A stretch of 64,000 nt of DNA. Source: Dolomedes plantarius. Taxonomy: Eukaryota; Arthropoda; Arachnida; Araneae; Dolomedidae. This document shows positions 1 through 11,579 of this stretch, piece by piece. The notes under the pieces are model-generated. The model ran no database searches. It saw only the letters and a program-made list of their open reading frames with translations, and was not told the origin of the DNA. Numbering within the stretch: position 1 is the stretch's first letter; the number at the start of each line of letters is the position of its first letter. Location: the NCBI GenBank assembly GCA_907164885.2, contig OU015498.1, positions 87,753,642 through 87,817,641 on the forward strand. Reading direction: 5' to 3'. Made by a program: the position numbers and the translations under genes.

Positions 1-300
1 TGGGGTTAACCGAATGGACTGGCCTGCCCATAGCCCAGACCTGAACCCTATTGAGAACCTCTGGGACAAGTTGGATAGCCGAAGTAAGGGGTGCAACAAC
101 TGTCCAAAATCAGTGAAGGAACATACATGTCTTCTCAAAGCCAAGTGGAAGAAAATACCACTAGCCATCATACAAGGACTTGTGGAAAGCATGCCCCGGA
201 GGGTTGAGGCTGTAATTGCCTCTCTTGGAGGCTCTACCAACTATTGAATATGAATAAATTTTGTTTTTCTTATCAATCACAGGTGTCCAAATACTTATTG
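1..300 (+). mobile_element. 3' end of a Tc1-like transposon, cut by the window edge
   Basis: The reading frame is open from base 2 to the TGA at 245-247 and encodes the C-terminal part of a Tc1-like (DDE_3) transposase. It shows the hallmark SPDLNPIENLWD, which carries the third catalytic acidic residue, then the C-terminal [12 protein letters not shown] and a final GG-STNY. The catalytic aspartates and the DNA-binding domain lie off the left edge. About 40 bp after the stop comes GTGTCCAAATACTTATTGG, which looks like the terminal inverted repeat of this family; the exact end near 300 is uncertain. The visible part has no frameshift, so the copy may be fairly young. Confidence 0.85.
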
Positions 301-477
301 GTAGATAATGTATATACACATATCTGATAGATAACTACTTAAATATACAAATACTAAGGATTCAAATTGTTTTTCCTCTATCCTAGAGAAAGAAATATTT
401 CCCAGTTCAAATTAATTTCAACAGTACGAGTAAATGAATGCATCATTGAGAAAATGTTACAAAGATAAGAAGATTTA

Positions 478-2401
478 GGGTCGATTTATACAGGCACGTA
501 ACGGGAACGAGCCGAGCCTGAGCGCCGGATGTATGTGTTTATACAGAGATGGGAGTAGAAAGTGGCGGGAATGTGTTTCATTAGTTGTGAAAGATTTGTA
601 ACGTCATGGCGCGGTTTCATTTTTCAGTTAAAGATTTAGCCATTATCACACTTTTATTAGAGTAGGAGGAAGAGGAGAGCCAGGGCCGTGCTTAGGGATG
701 GGCGAACTGGGCAACCGCCCAGGGCCGCCATTTTTATTTCTCATAGCAACACTTTTCTAACTGTTACAGGTTTTTAAAGAAATTCCTCATTTTTCGCGGT
801 TTCTATAATTCAACTTATAAAAATATATATGTTTCGATTTTTATCTAAAGAATCGCAGAAAGAATCTTAGTTGACAAACTACCCTTTTGGTTCGAAAAAA
901 ATTTCTCAGTTAAAAAAACATGATTTATCTTCAATTCAGTTATAGTAAAGCCTTGATTATCAATCCTTTTTTTCAATATCAGTTTCTACTATCTGTCAGT
1001 CACTATATACAGTCATTTGAAGAATTATAAACCATTTTGTCTGACTTTGTTCGTTTTCATGGAATAGTTGCAAACTGAGAAAAACGTTAACATATCCTTG
1101 TGAACGAATACTAATAACATTTGGTCAAATCTTGGTCTATTCTATAAGCAAATAATAGACAAGACATTTCTCCAGGGAGTGTAAGACAAATAAGTACATG
1201 CACTCCAAACCTGTTGGGAAGAAAGGGGTCTGAAGGCTGAAAGAGTGGGGTAAACAAAAAATGGCTTTTACTTGTTCTCTCTATCATTATAATGGATTTT
1301 ATTTCCCACTTTTCCCACAAGAATTGAAAATATTACAAAGCAGGTACAATCAGAATGCTTTGAATACAGATTGTACGCCTGTCCTCCTTGGCACTTATTT
1401 CTAACTAGCCGGGCTTCGCCCGACTAGGCGCGGGATTCGCCTAGCTACGCTCAAGCCATCCGTCCACCAGATGAAGTTTGAAAAATTTTACACATGATTA
1501 AAAATTTCAGTGATTCGCGCTTTATTTACGGATATTTATCGGATAGCGGTGGAGTCAGCTTTTAGAATTAAAATATCTGTAAAACTATTAAAGTAACAGA
1601 ATAACTGTAACCAGAAAAAATTATCAGTTTTCAAAGCTCTTTCCAAATATGTAAGATTCATGTACTTTCACGAGAAAAATAATACACCAATTTTCGACCA
1701 AAATGACTGCCAAAATCGGCCATGTTTTCTCAGGATGAGTGATCTCCGGAAACGTGATGCCGACGGACTCCATGACATTCTCTACTGTTACTTTATTTAT
1801 ATAGATGAAAATGATCTCTCATCATCTTTGGACTTTTCACTTTTAATATACAATTTTGCTGCTCAGAAAGCAAGAAAAATTGCTTTATAACCAACAAATC
1901 CATACATGTAAGTATTTGTTTTTAACAATTTACACTTTCTAAATCGTGTAAATAATTTTTCCATTGTTTCATTATTCATACAAATTGATAAATTTTATAT
2001 TTTAGAGGACCAATTGTAATTTCAAGTATAATTTTCTCCTATTGCCTTCCGAATTGTCATTTTGAACTTTCGATCCATGTATTTTGATGGGCCAAATCGT
2101 ACAAAACCTCTCACCAGCTCAATGAGTTTTCATCATCTATATCAAATATCAAACATAAATAACAGTATGTAAATTATATCTTGAATAGCCACTTTTTACT
2201 TTCTGCCATGAACGAGAGACAGCCGAGCAGTGAACGACTTCCTGCTCCGAATCGTTGGTGCCGATTCTCAGCCGGGAATCGGACGTGTCATGGCGCAGTA
2301 TAAACAGTTCCATTGAAAAACAGGGAGGAAATTATTACGATGACTCGTGCGCTCAGATCATTCCCGTTACGTTCCCTTCACGTGCCTGTATAAATCGACC
2401 T
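478..2401. mobile_element. 1.9-kb non-coding DNA transposon with TTA target duplication
   Basis: The left end reads GGGTCGATTTATACAGGCAC and the right end, on the other strand, AGGTCGATTTATACAGGCAC, so the terminal inverted repeats match over about 22 bp with one terminal difference. Both ends are followed inside by GAACG-rich sequence, and GTCATGGCGC occurs near both ends (about 605 and 2288). TTA flanks both sides (475-477 and 2402-2404), the 3-bp TWA duplication expected of PIF/Harbinger-type elements. No transposase is readable; the short reading frames inside resemble nothing known. A hAT-like terminus (CAGGGCCG..., about 682) and a hairpin-rich patch (CGGGCTTCGCCCG, about 1410) may be nested insertions. 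Confidence 0.7.
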
Positions 2402-2404
2402 TTA

Positions 2405-3181
2405 AGTGGCATGCATTCTTTAATTCTCAATTTTTTTATGTTAATTGTTGCTTCCAAACATTTAACTTTTATTATAAATTTTTCTTCAAACTTTTGTAAA
2501 TAATGGCAGTTTTCTGTTTCTAGGATGTATATTATGGTGTATGTTGGCTAAACTTCCATAAATAACCAGCTGCTTGCAAAGGTGATTTTGTGTAAATCCT
2601 TGTGGTGTGGCTAGTTCTGCTCCAAGTGGGAGAGCCACCTATGACAAGATGTATTACAAGGGTTGCTGCAAAAACAAGCGAGCTCGTCTGGTATATCACT
2701 AAAGTCAATACACAGATTTTTTTTCCTCCTGTATTTCTGACCATTTGATCATACAAGGTTTAATTGATTACACATAATAGCAGATTTGGATTAACTGCAC
2801 ACATTCAGGATTTTCTGATCTGATTTTCTTCAGTCATTATAGTATGACTAGCATAATATATTTATATATAACATTTATTCATATACATAGCATAACATAA
2901 TAATACATAATGTTTATATTAAATTGATTAATTGGTTGGCCAAGTTGGACTCCGCCCTTGTGGCACCAGTCAAAACAGGAGCTGCACCTTCATCACCCAT
3001 AGCCTTCGGGACTTGATCTGATGTTGCTGTCGGTCAAGTGGCATAAGCAACAACAACATATTAAATTGAAAAAAATTGTTAAATTGGAAATTATTTTTAC
3101 TTTCTTTATAGTGATTAAGTTAGTCAATTGGGAATTATTTTTACTTTATTTGTAGTTATTAAATTAGACTATTGAATAAAT
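2405..3181. repeat. Intergenic stretch with a SINE tail at about 2935-3058
   Basis: The segment from 2935 to about 3058 ends in AAGCAACAACAACA. It aligns, with divergence, to the 3' part of the SINE at 57287-57623 (shared order: AAG..GGACTC, TTGTGG, GGAGC.-CAC.TTC, final CAACAACAA). It is therefore probably a 5'-truncated copy of that family. The rest of the stretch is AT-rich with nothing recognisable. Confidence 0.5.
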
Positions 3182-4057
3182 ATGTTGCCCATTAGCAATA
3201 TCATTTTAAAGTGTCAGGCTGCTTTAGTTAAACTGTCTAAATTAGAATACAAAATCAGCCATAAGCACACTTTGGGCTTGGATGGTATGATGGACAAAAT
3301 AAGGAAACAACAGTTCTATAATGTGCCTGAGACCATAAACTGCATTAAAACAATTTTTCCAGTTTTTTTTTCAGGGAAGAATGACGACCGTATTATCATG
3401 TTCTTCATATTAGCCGAGCTTGCTTTCACTGAACCAAGACCCTATCCTTACAAACCTACGAATAAAATGTACATTACACGACACCGCCATTCAAACCCGT
3501 CCAAAATATCCTTTCAGGATGGGGTTCACACAACTCTGTTTTTCTATTACACCTCTCGCATTCAAAAGCACTTGATATTAAACCATTCTCCATACCAAAA
3601 ATCAATCATATACCTGGTTCCCATAAAATCCATTCGAAACAACAAACTCAAATCAATTACGTCACTCATTTTGCAACAAGCTACTCTCTAGAAGAAACTA
3701 ACACAAAATTTAACTTTAAGAGCCACATTTAAAATTGTTCCACATTGCAAGTTTCTTCTAATTTGTCAGGATAAATCACCTGACAATATCATGTGATATA
3801 TGCATCACGAAATAGTCACACGACAAACACGTCAGAAATTTGCAGCAATAACAACTTCGCGACCATATCATGTTCTTCATATTAGCCAAACTGTATTTAC
3901 TAGTAAAATTCTTGATACTCTTAATTTATTAAAAAAAAAGTTAACTGCTAAGTCAGGTGAAGAGTCGCCCACTTATTTGGCACTTTTAATTAGATTCATA
4001 AGCATGCCAACTGTGATAGCCAAGCTGATTTTGAATAGTTTTTTACAATTAAGGTAA
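3182..4057 (+). other. Two unrecognised open frames, probably repeat-derived
   Basis: Open frames of 169 codons (3182-3691) and 85 codons (3800-4057) lie in tandem. I recognise no domain in either. A 21-bp string, ATCATGTTCTTCATATTAGCC, occurs at 3395-3415 and again at 3867-3887 in a similar context, so the two are partly related. The second frame runs into AAG|GTAAGTG, which looks like a splice donor at about 4052. A decayed repeat and exons of an unknown gene are both possible; I favour the repeat. Confidence 0.2.
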
Positions 4058-4078
4058 GTGAAACAATAGTTTTTTCCA

Positions 4079-5561
4079 TTAACCCTTTCGCGGCGAACGT
4101 CACGTATACGTGCCAGCAGCTATCCGCGTCTCTGGCCGAACGTCACGTATACGAGACAGCAGCTATCCGCGTTTTTGGCCGAACGTCACCTATACGTGTC
4201 AGTAGTTCGGAACGTTTTATTAGTTAATTTTTGGGGTACAAGATGGCACCGCATGTCTATGAAATTTGGAGTACACGTAGTTGGGACCTTCTATTCGAAA
4301 ACAAGACTAGTATGAATCACATGCGGTCTATCGTTTTATGTAAACAAAGGGAGGAATGGATGTATTGCTTTTGGCTGTCAGCGGGTAGGGCATTTAAACT
4401 TTGCACGTGATCTTTGTTTACGAGATATCTTTGTTTATTTTTCTTTTACGGTGGGATTGTAGCATTGGGTATATGGGTTTTGAGTCAGAATCAGATTCTG
4501 TTGCAGTGAGATTTATTTCCTTTGATGATTTAATATGGAAAAAAGGAGAAAATATTTAACAGCAGACGAAATTTCTGAATTGATGAGAAATGTGTCAGAT
4601 TATGAAAGTAGTGACAGTGATACAGAAATCTCTTCGGGTGAATTTGTTTATTTGGAACATCGGGATCAGAGTGATGATGAAGATATATCAGACATTTCTA
4701 TTCTGAGTATATCGCGAGACGGTACTTCTTTGTGGTCTTCTCACGTAAGGGATTTAACTCTTACTAACATTCACAGCGGCATGCGGAATAAAAGTCGATG
4801 ATGCTGTATCAAATGAATTGGATTATTTCAGATGTTTTTTTGATGAAACTGTAATGGATTTAATAACTAAATTAATGCGTATTATATTATACTAACCAAA
4901 TTAATGTGTATGAGAGGTACATAAATCCGGAAAGTGAACAGAGTTCATCCTCAAAGTATTTTTGCCTGTAACTAAAGAAGAAATGTTTGTTTAATTTGCT
5001 TTGACCATTTTAATGGGTATCGTGAAAAAACCGAAAATTAAGATGTACTACTCAACGAATCCCAGGATTGCAACACCTTTTTTCAGTAAGGTTATGAGTC
5101 GGGACAAACGCATCGAAATTCTTCGATACTTGCATTTCACTTCTTCTGATGCCAAAAAGATTGAAAAAATTAAACCTTTTTTAGATTTAATCATTCAAAA
5201 CTTTCAGAGTTCTTGATATATTATTGACATATTCTTGATATATTCCTGATAGGAATATATCAGTTGAAGAAAGTCTCTTACTGTGGAAAGGGAGAGTAGG
5301 ATTTCGACATTATGTCCCAGCAAAAAATATTTTAAACTGTATAACAAAAATTTTTTAGTGGAAAAATAATAAAAGAATGTGTAAGTAACCCATATATAGC
5401 TTAAATAAATAGATTTGTTTGTAAATGTTACTATTTTGGAATTTTTCGTAAATTTAGGCTTAGCGCTTAAAAGTCTGCCGGCCTGGAAGGTACGCTCACG
5501 AGAAAAACCTCCGGCCTCAGAGGAAAGCGCGTGATCGGAACTGCCGTCGCAAAAGGGTTAA
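4079..5561 (+). mobile_element. piggyBac-like element, internally deleted and decayed
   Basis: The element is bounded by TTAA at 4079-4082 and 5558-5561, the obligate piggyBac target duplication. Its inverted ends match well (left CCCTTTCGCGGCGAACG, right CCCTTTTGCGACGGCAG on the other strand). Inside, 4535-4801 encodes the acidic N-terminus of a piggyBac transposase. The continuation in another frame and 5001-5216 hold fragments of the DDE_Tnp_1_7 domain, including MYYSTNPRIATPFF and, further on, EESLLLWKGR. In the family the last motif normally begins with the first catalytic aspartate, here read as glutamate. Frameshifts, stops and missing segments make it a dead relic. Confidence 0.85.
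4095..4215. repeat. 43-bp subterminal tandem repeat of the piggyBac relic
   Basis: GAACGTCAC recurs at about 4095, 4138 and 4181, a period of 43 bp with nearly three copies. Each unit carries the near-palindrome ACGTATACGT or a variant, then CAGCAGCTATCCGCG. Subterminal repeats of this kind are typical transposase-binding or silencing sites; that role is inferred. Confidence 0.8.
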
Positions 5562-6865
5562 GGTAAGTGAAAGTAGTTTAATTTTTCAGTTTTTTGTAAT
5601 GATTTGAAGTTTTAAAAATTACTATGTTTTTGCAATGATTTTCTGTTTTTAAAATTCTTTTCAACTGCTTTTTTGTATTTATTTTAATTTTTTGCCATCT
5701 TAAGAGACAAGAAGCAATAGCACGTCAAGCTGGGATTTTGAAAATCGCACCAAGCAGTGGGTGACTCTTCACTTTCCCAAAACTGTCTTGCATGTTATTG
5801 GATGCGAAGTGCAAAAGGGTGGAATTAAAAGGCCCTGTCTTAACCATTTGCAGTGCAGAGGGCTGGGTTAACCAAACCCGGTGCTAAGCTCAAACACAAA
5901 AAAATTCATTTTGTGAGAAACTAGTTGTATAAGGAAGCAGTTCAAACTAAAACTCATCACATTAACAAACTTAGAAAACATTAATTAAATATGTTTGGTT
6001 GAGGACAGTACTTCACTGTGACTCCATTCTACTGGAAGGGTACTGACACTGCAGCTAATGCTTTACTGGTGAAATCTAATAGAGAACAGTACTTATTACA
6101 TCTTATGTATTTAGTCAATACATACTTTATTCTGTAAAAATTGCAAAATAAGTGAATAAGGTTACCAGAGTTAAATGTTTGTCTTTTTAGGTACTTAGTA
6201 CAAATATAAAAGAACAGCCAAATACTATGCCCCACCTAATACTTTTAAAAATGAACAAAAATAGCCTTTACAATAAGTTACATTACATCACCTGATAATA
6301 ACATATATATTTATTGAAAAAAATTAATGATGATATATATATACAGTTAAATTTTTCTAGCTGGCCACCCCTCATGGTCATATTTTGTTCAGAACCAATT
6401 AATGATTTCATTGGGCCAATGTTATGGGAGAGATTTTCTATTCGATGGCCACTTGTTTCAGAACTAAAACCGCCAGCTAGAGAGAAATTTCACTGTATAC
6501 ATATATATATATACATTTATATAAGGAATTTAAACCTAAGAACAGCTACTGGTAAGTACAATACCAAACAAAATTAGCAAGAATACGAAAATGGTCATAG
6601 TCTAGTATATAGCACAACTATAATCTGTAAATATAAACAAAATAAAAAGTAGAGGAATAAAAAACAGGAATTTCTTGGTGAGAGAAGGAATGAAAAAGGG
6701 CTATAATTCAACCAATTCAGTGAATTCAACATTTATCATCTCAAAAGAAATATTACAGTCATTTAATAGACTAAAATTTTCTTAAGTTGAAAATAAATAT
6801 ATAATATTTGAAATCTCATAACTCTTAAATGAATGAAATAACACTATTTCTAATTTTTATGTAAA
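5562..6865. other. Intergenic and DOHH 3' flank, AT-rich
   Basis: No gene is recognisable. TTAACCATTTGCAGTGCAGA at about 5838 resembles a lone piggyBac-type terminus. Short TA-rich runs occur near 6310-6350 and 6500-6520. The part nearest 6865 should be the 3' untranslated region of DOHH on the minus strand. Confidence 0.4.
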
Positions 6866-7786
6866 CTAAGAGGTAACCCTCAGCACAGTATCCGCATACT
6901 GAAATTCTTCTCCATTTTCATAGTCACACATGTCTAAAGCGACTTCACAACTCTCTCTAACTATTCTCTTATTGTCTTTGGCATAGCACTTCAAAATTTC
7001 AAAGCACTCTTCAGTAGCTATGGAACCCAGAGCCTCGGCACATTCATGTCTCACCATTTCATGTTCATTTTCATCCATCAAAGTCTCAGATAACAGTTTA
7101 ACAGTTACTTCCATTTGCATCTGACCAAGTACATACGCAATTTCATGTCTGAAAAGTGCACTACAACTAGATTTCAGACCTTTAGCTAGAACTGTAGCAG
7201 CTGATTCTGATCCCATGTTTCTTAAACTAAACATAGCACGGTAACGGTTGTAAAGAGATTGATTAGTATCAAGCAAAATGTTTTCCAGATTATCAATTGA
7301 ATCGGAATCCTTAGAGTCGTATGGTGGAGCTGGATCAACAGACTGATACGGATTACGGGACTCGGCATCGCTGGAATTCCCTTTTGATTGCATTTTTTCT
7401 ACAGCGAGTTGGCATGTTTCGGCTACTTCTGGAGCAGGATCATTCACATATTTATTCAAAATATCAATACTGCTGTCTAACCCAATCGCTGCAAGGGCCT
7501 CAGCAGCTTCATGACGCACAACTGGTTCTTCAGCAACATTATTTAAAATGAATTCTAATTTTGGAACAGCTATAGGGTCTCGCATTTGTCCTAAACAATA
7601 GGCACATTCATGCTTTAAGAGAGCTGATGAATCTTCAAAACAATTTTCTATGCACTTAATTGAAAGTTCCCCGCCTATATTACGTAAAGTAAATAAAGCT
7701 CGGAATCTCTCTTTCATTGGTCGAGATGAATCTATCAATATCTTCCCTATTCTTTCAATAACATCTTTATTTTCTTTAAGATGCAT
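6866..7786 (-). CDS. DOHH: Deoxyhypusine hydroxylase (DOHH)
   Basis: This 306-residue protein performs the second and final step of hypusine synthesis, hydroxylating deoxyhypusine on eIF5A in the cytosol with a di-iron centre. The family fold is a dyad of HEAT repeats with four His-Glu iron ligands; all four are visible at H59-E60 (LLKHECAYCLGQ), H92-E93 (RHEAAEAL), H214-E215 (FRHEIAYVLGQ) and H247-E248 (RHECAEALG). A linker at about 135-165 with NPYQSVDPAPP separates the two halves, as in other DOHH proteins. Its length is close to the roughly 300 residues of animal orthologues, and the ending FQYADTVLR is also conserved. The whole coding region is one uninterrupted exon. The start ATG at 7786 is the first in frame and gives the expected N-terminus. 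It is transcribed divergently from the acyl-CoA dehydrogenase. Confidence 0.96.
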   Translation of the reverse strand: MHLKENKDVIERIGKILIDSSRPMKERFRALFTLRNIGGELSIKCIENCFEDSSALLKHECAYCLGQMRDPIAVPKLEFILNNVAEEPVVRHEAAEALAAIGLDSSIDILNKYVNDPAPEVAETCQLAVEKMQSKGNSSDAESRNPYQSVDPAPPYDSKDSDSIDNLENILLDTNQSLYNRYRAMFSLRNMGSESAATVLAKGLKSSCSALFRHEIAYVLGQMQMEVTVKLLSETLMDENEHEMVRHECAEALGSIATEECFEILKCYAKDNKRIVRESCEVALDMCDYENGEEFQYADTVLRVTS

Positions 7787-8366
7787 GATAGACCGAAGCT
7801 TACTTAAAATTCTCCCTAGACGCAGACAAAATACTTCTCACGTGTGCTAGTCCACGGTGTTATGGAAAAATGAGATTCCGTTTTACATTCCACAGCTTGG
7901 GAATAATATTTTCATTCACTCGTAGTGACATAACAGTGACTAACATAAGGAGCATCAGTGACTAACGTAACTGATAGCACTTACATAAAAAGAAGTATTT
8001 TAAAATTAGGATTATATAAATTTATAATATTGGTACAAAATCAAATAAAATTTCTGACTGATGATCATTAAAAAAATTTAATATTTAATATTGTTTTAAA
8101 TAAAAGCATTCAGTCACAGTTTTTTCCTTCCTAAACGAATAAGTAGCTGCGATTTGTCGTTTCCATAATCACTCTCTTACATAACTTAAAAAGGAGGAAA
8201 ATAAAGAGGGCCACATATCAACACTCTGACCCAATCTTGTGATGCATGCCTAACATTACGATAAGGAAAAAAATTGTTTTCTTTTGCGACTGTTAATATA
8301 ATTACTTCCTTTTCTGTGCGTCCCAAGTTACTACCTGTTTCGTACTTATACCTGCTAGTGAACAAA
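7787..8366. promoter_or_regulatory. Divergent intergenic region between DOHH and the acyl-CoA dehydrogenase
   Basis: About 580 bp separate the two start codons, so both promoters and both 5' untranslated regions must lie here unless upstream exons exist. I see no clear TATA box or other defined site; the sequence is AT-rich. A shared or bidirectional promoter is an inference from spacing alone. Confidence 0.5.
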
Positions 8367-11300
8367 ATGTTTTCCAAACTGTCGAAAAAGTTTTTTAAAA
8401 TTAAGAATTTATGTCGCCGACAGTTTCATATTTCATCTTCTTACAGTTCATTGACTTCTTTGAATTTCTTTACTCCAGAACATGATGAAATGAGAAAAAC
8501 TGTCAATAAAGTGAATAAATTAGTCTTTTTATGTGCAATGATTTTTATTTTTCCGTAACTTTATTTTCTTGATCTGTATCATTTATTATATTATGTATTT
8601 TTAGATAATTGATAAAGATATCAATCCTTATGTTGATAAATGGGAAAAAGATGGAAAATATCCAGCAAAAGAAATTTTTAAGAAATTTGCAGATGCTGGA
8701 TTGCTTGGAATAACAAAGTCACCAGGTAGAATGGAAAATAAGTTATTTTTTACTCTCAAGAAATAAATCATATGTTTTGTTGTAGCATTTTCATATGTAT
8801 ATTTGGTAAGAAAATTTAACAAATGAAATTTCATAATAGTATAATTTTTAAATATTCTTGTTGTAATATGTTCCATATAGACTTACCTAAACAAGTATAA
8901 ACATATTAAAGTTCTTAAAAAAAAAGTTATTAGTTTGCTCACTTGCTGTAGTATGTACCTTGCAGAACTAAATGAATGTGACTCTGTTTTAACACATTAT
9001 CATGTGCTAAACATTCATTGAGAAGCAAAAGGATTGAAGTCTAACTTCTGTCCTGTTGCCACAGTTTAGACTGTGTATCACCAGGGATAACATTTGGTGA
9101 TGACATCCCTCCTCCTACCCCTAAAACCAGAGACTTTCCTGTTTACATATGTAATGTACCTATACCTGACTTAGATATAAGAGCATTTGGTGATACCTAC
9201 CAGGATTCAAACTCAGCACAGACAGTGCAGAATTCGAAACGCTAACCACTAGGATGCCCTAATCCTGACTTATTGGTTTTAACCATTATATGATATTAAC
9301 ATTCAAAGTGAAGTTTCGAGAAGGAAAATAGAAGTTTCATTGATAAAGTTTAACATATGGAACAAAATCAGCTAGAGGTCAACTCAGTTAAATTAATGAA
9401 TAATTATCATTTATTCTTTTTTTAGTTATTATCAGCGCTTTTTTTTCTTTAAAAATAGGTGGGTATACTGTGTTTTCTCAAATAAAGGTGTGTATTTTTA
9501 GTACCATGTTTTCACATGTCACGTCACAGGGGGAAAAAACTTTGATTAAAAAAAAAATACTTTTGTTATCTATTAACAATTGATTTCCAAGTTTCTTAAA
9601 ATTTTGGTTAAGCTAAGCTAAATAATTCTTTTAAAAAAAGGTGGGGATATGCCTTATCTCCACGTACCCTCAGAAAAAAAAAACCCTGGTTATTACAGAC
9701 TTTTGTACCATCGAAACAAAAAAAAAGAAAGAAAATGCATTAGCATAGTAGACAAATTTGAGATAAGACTATTCTAAACAAATTAAACTGAAAATTTTTT
9801 TAACCAAATTTATCTAAAGTCAATAGAGATTTTATGATTTTTTCTCTCTTACTGTTATTTTGTAAATAATCATTTATGACTTAAGACTAGAATACCAATT
9901 TTTGCAAGGATTGCCCTTGTAATAGTTTGCACCTACCCTTCATAAATTAGTCTATTCTAATCAAAAAATTATTCTAATTGAAAAACAATATTATTTCATG
10001 TTTATACATTAAAATTTTCTCTACTATGACTTTATTCTCTTACCTTTTGAAAAGAACTTTGTTAAAAAAACCTTATATGTTTTAATATTTTTGTAAAACT
10101 GCTTTTCTTACAGAATATGGTGGATTAGGACTTGACTATTCCTTCACCGTTGCCTTTTTTGAAGAATTAAGTAATATTAATTGTGCTGGAGTACCGATGA
10201 GTATTGCTGTCCATACAGATATGTCTACTCCAGCTTTGGCTAGGTGATTTATAATATTTGAAAAATATTTATTTCATCTGTTTATTGTTTAATATAGATT
10301 ATTTGCTGGAGAAAATTCTAATTTACTGGCAGACATACATTGTGGTTTAGATGTAAAGAATTTTGGCTTGGATTGTTTTGCCCTCTGTAGCATATTTTTT
10401 TTTCTTTGTTAACTTCAGATGTTTTATGTTAATATTGATTGATTTTTCTCTGATGAGAAAAATTTATTCTGTTTAGACCTAAACCAGCTTTAATCAGTGT
10501 CTTTAGTTAATATCAATTAAATGTTGAAAAAAAAAATTATCATAAATTTGAAAGAAATCATAATTCAAGAAAGGAAATAATTAAAAATACTACCATAAAA
10601 AATGCAGTTAAACTAAAAAACTGACTCCAAATAATGTAAAAAAATAGAAATTAGGGAATACAAAAAAGATATACCAAAAAGAGTTGAAAAATTTGTATAT
10701 TGCATAGCACATTTATACTGAAAAACATTTTTTAATGCTAAGAGTAAAAGAAAAAAAAAGAAAACTATGAAATTATATTAAAGTACTTTTCAATTATAAA
10801 CAAATGTCAAAAATATCTTTAAAACAGAAGGTAACAATAAATGTCAACATACAGAGATATTAAAAAAAAAAACTAAAGTAATAATAACAGCAGTTATTTA
10901 AGTGAAAGGCAGTGTGTGGAAGGTAGAAAAGAGGATTGACATAAAAAGCATTTTTTGTTCTTTTTGGTGGATCATTGAAGATATAATAGTGCTAGAAAAT
11001 TTTTGTATCCTGCTCAAAATCTGACAATCAGAATTTTTATTTTTCATGTTACTATGCTTAAAAATAAAAGGAGTAAAATGCTATCAATTATATTTTTTAA
11101 ATAAGCTATCAAAATATATTGGCATTTATCATCAAATGAGATTTTTATATTTACTTGCTTATAAAGCTGATAAACTATAACAGATTAAAATTGTTATTCA
11201 TTGAGTTAAAATTCCTTGACATGCTCCTGAGGTGAATGACCTCAGGAAAAGTACCTGCAGTGTTTGAAAAAAAAGATGTTAAGGCTTGTCTTGTTTAATT

Positions 11301-11531
11301 TTTTAGTTGATCATACTGTTAGAAAAATTCATATATCACTTTTGATTTAAACTCCAGATTTGGAAGTGAAGAATTAAAGCAAGAATTTCTCAAGCCATCT
11401 ATTAATGGAGAGGTAGTATCATGTGTTGGCATTAGTGAAGTTCATTGTGGTTCTGATGTTGCTAGTAAGTAAATCACATAATTTTTATAATTATTATTAT
11501 TGAATTTTAAAATTATGATTAATAATAGATC

Positions 11532-11579
<48 letters not shown>

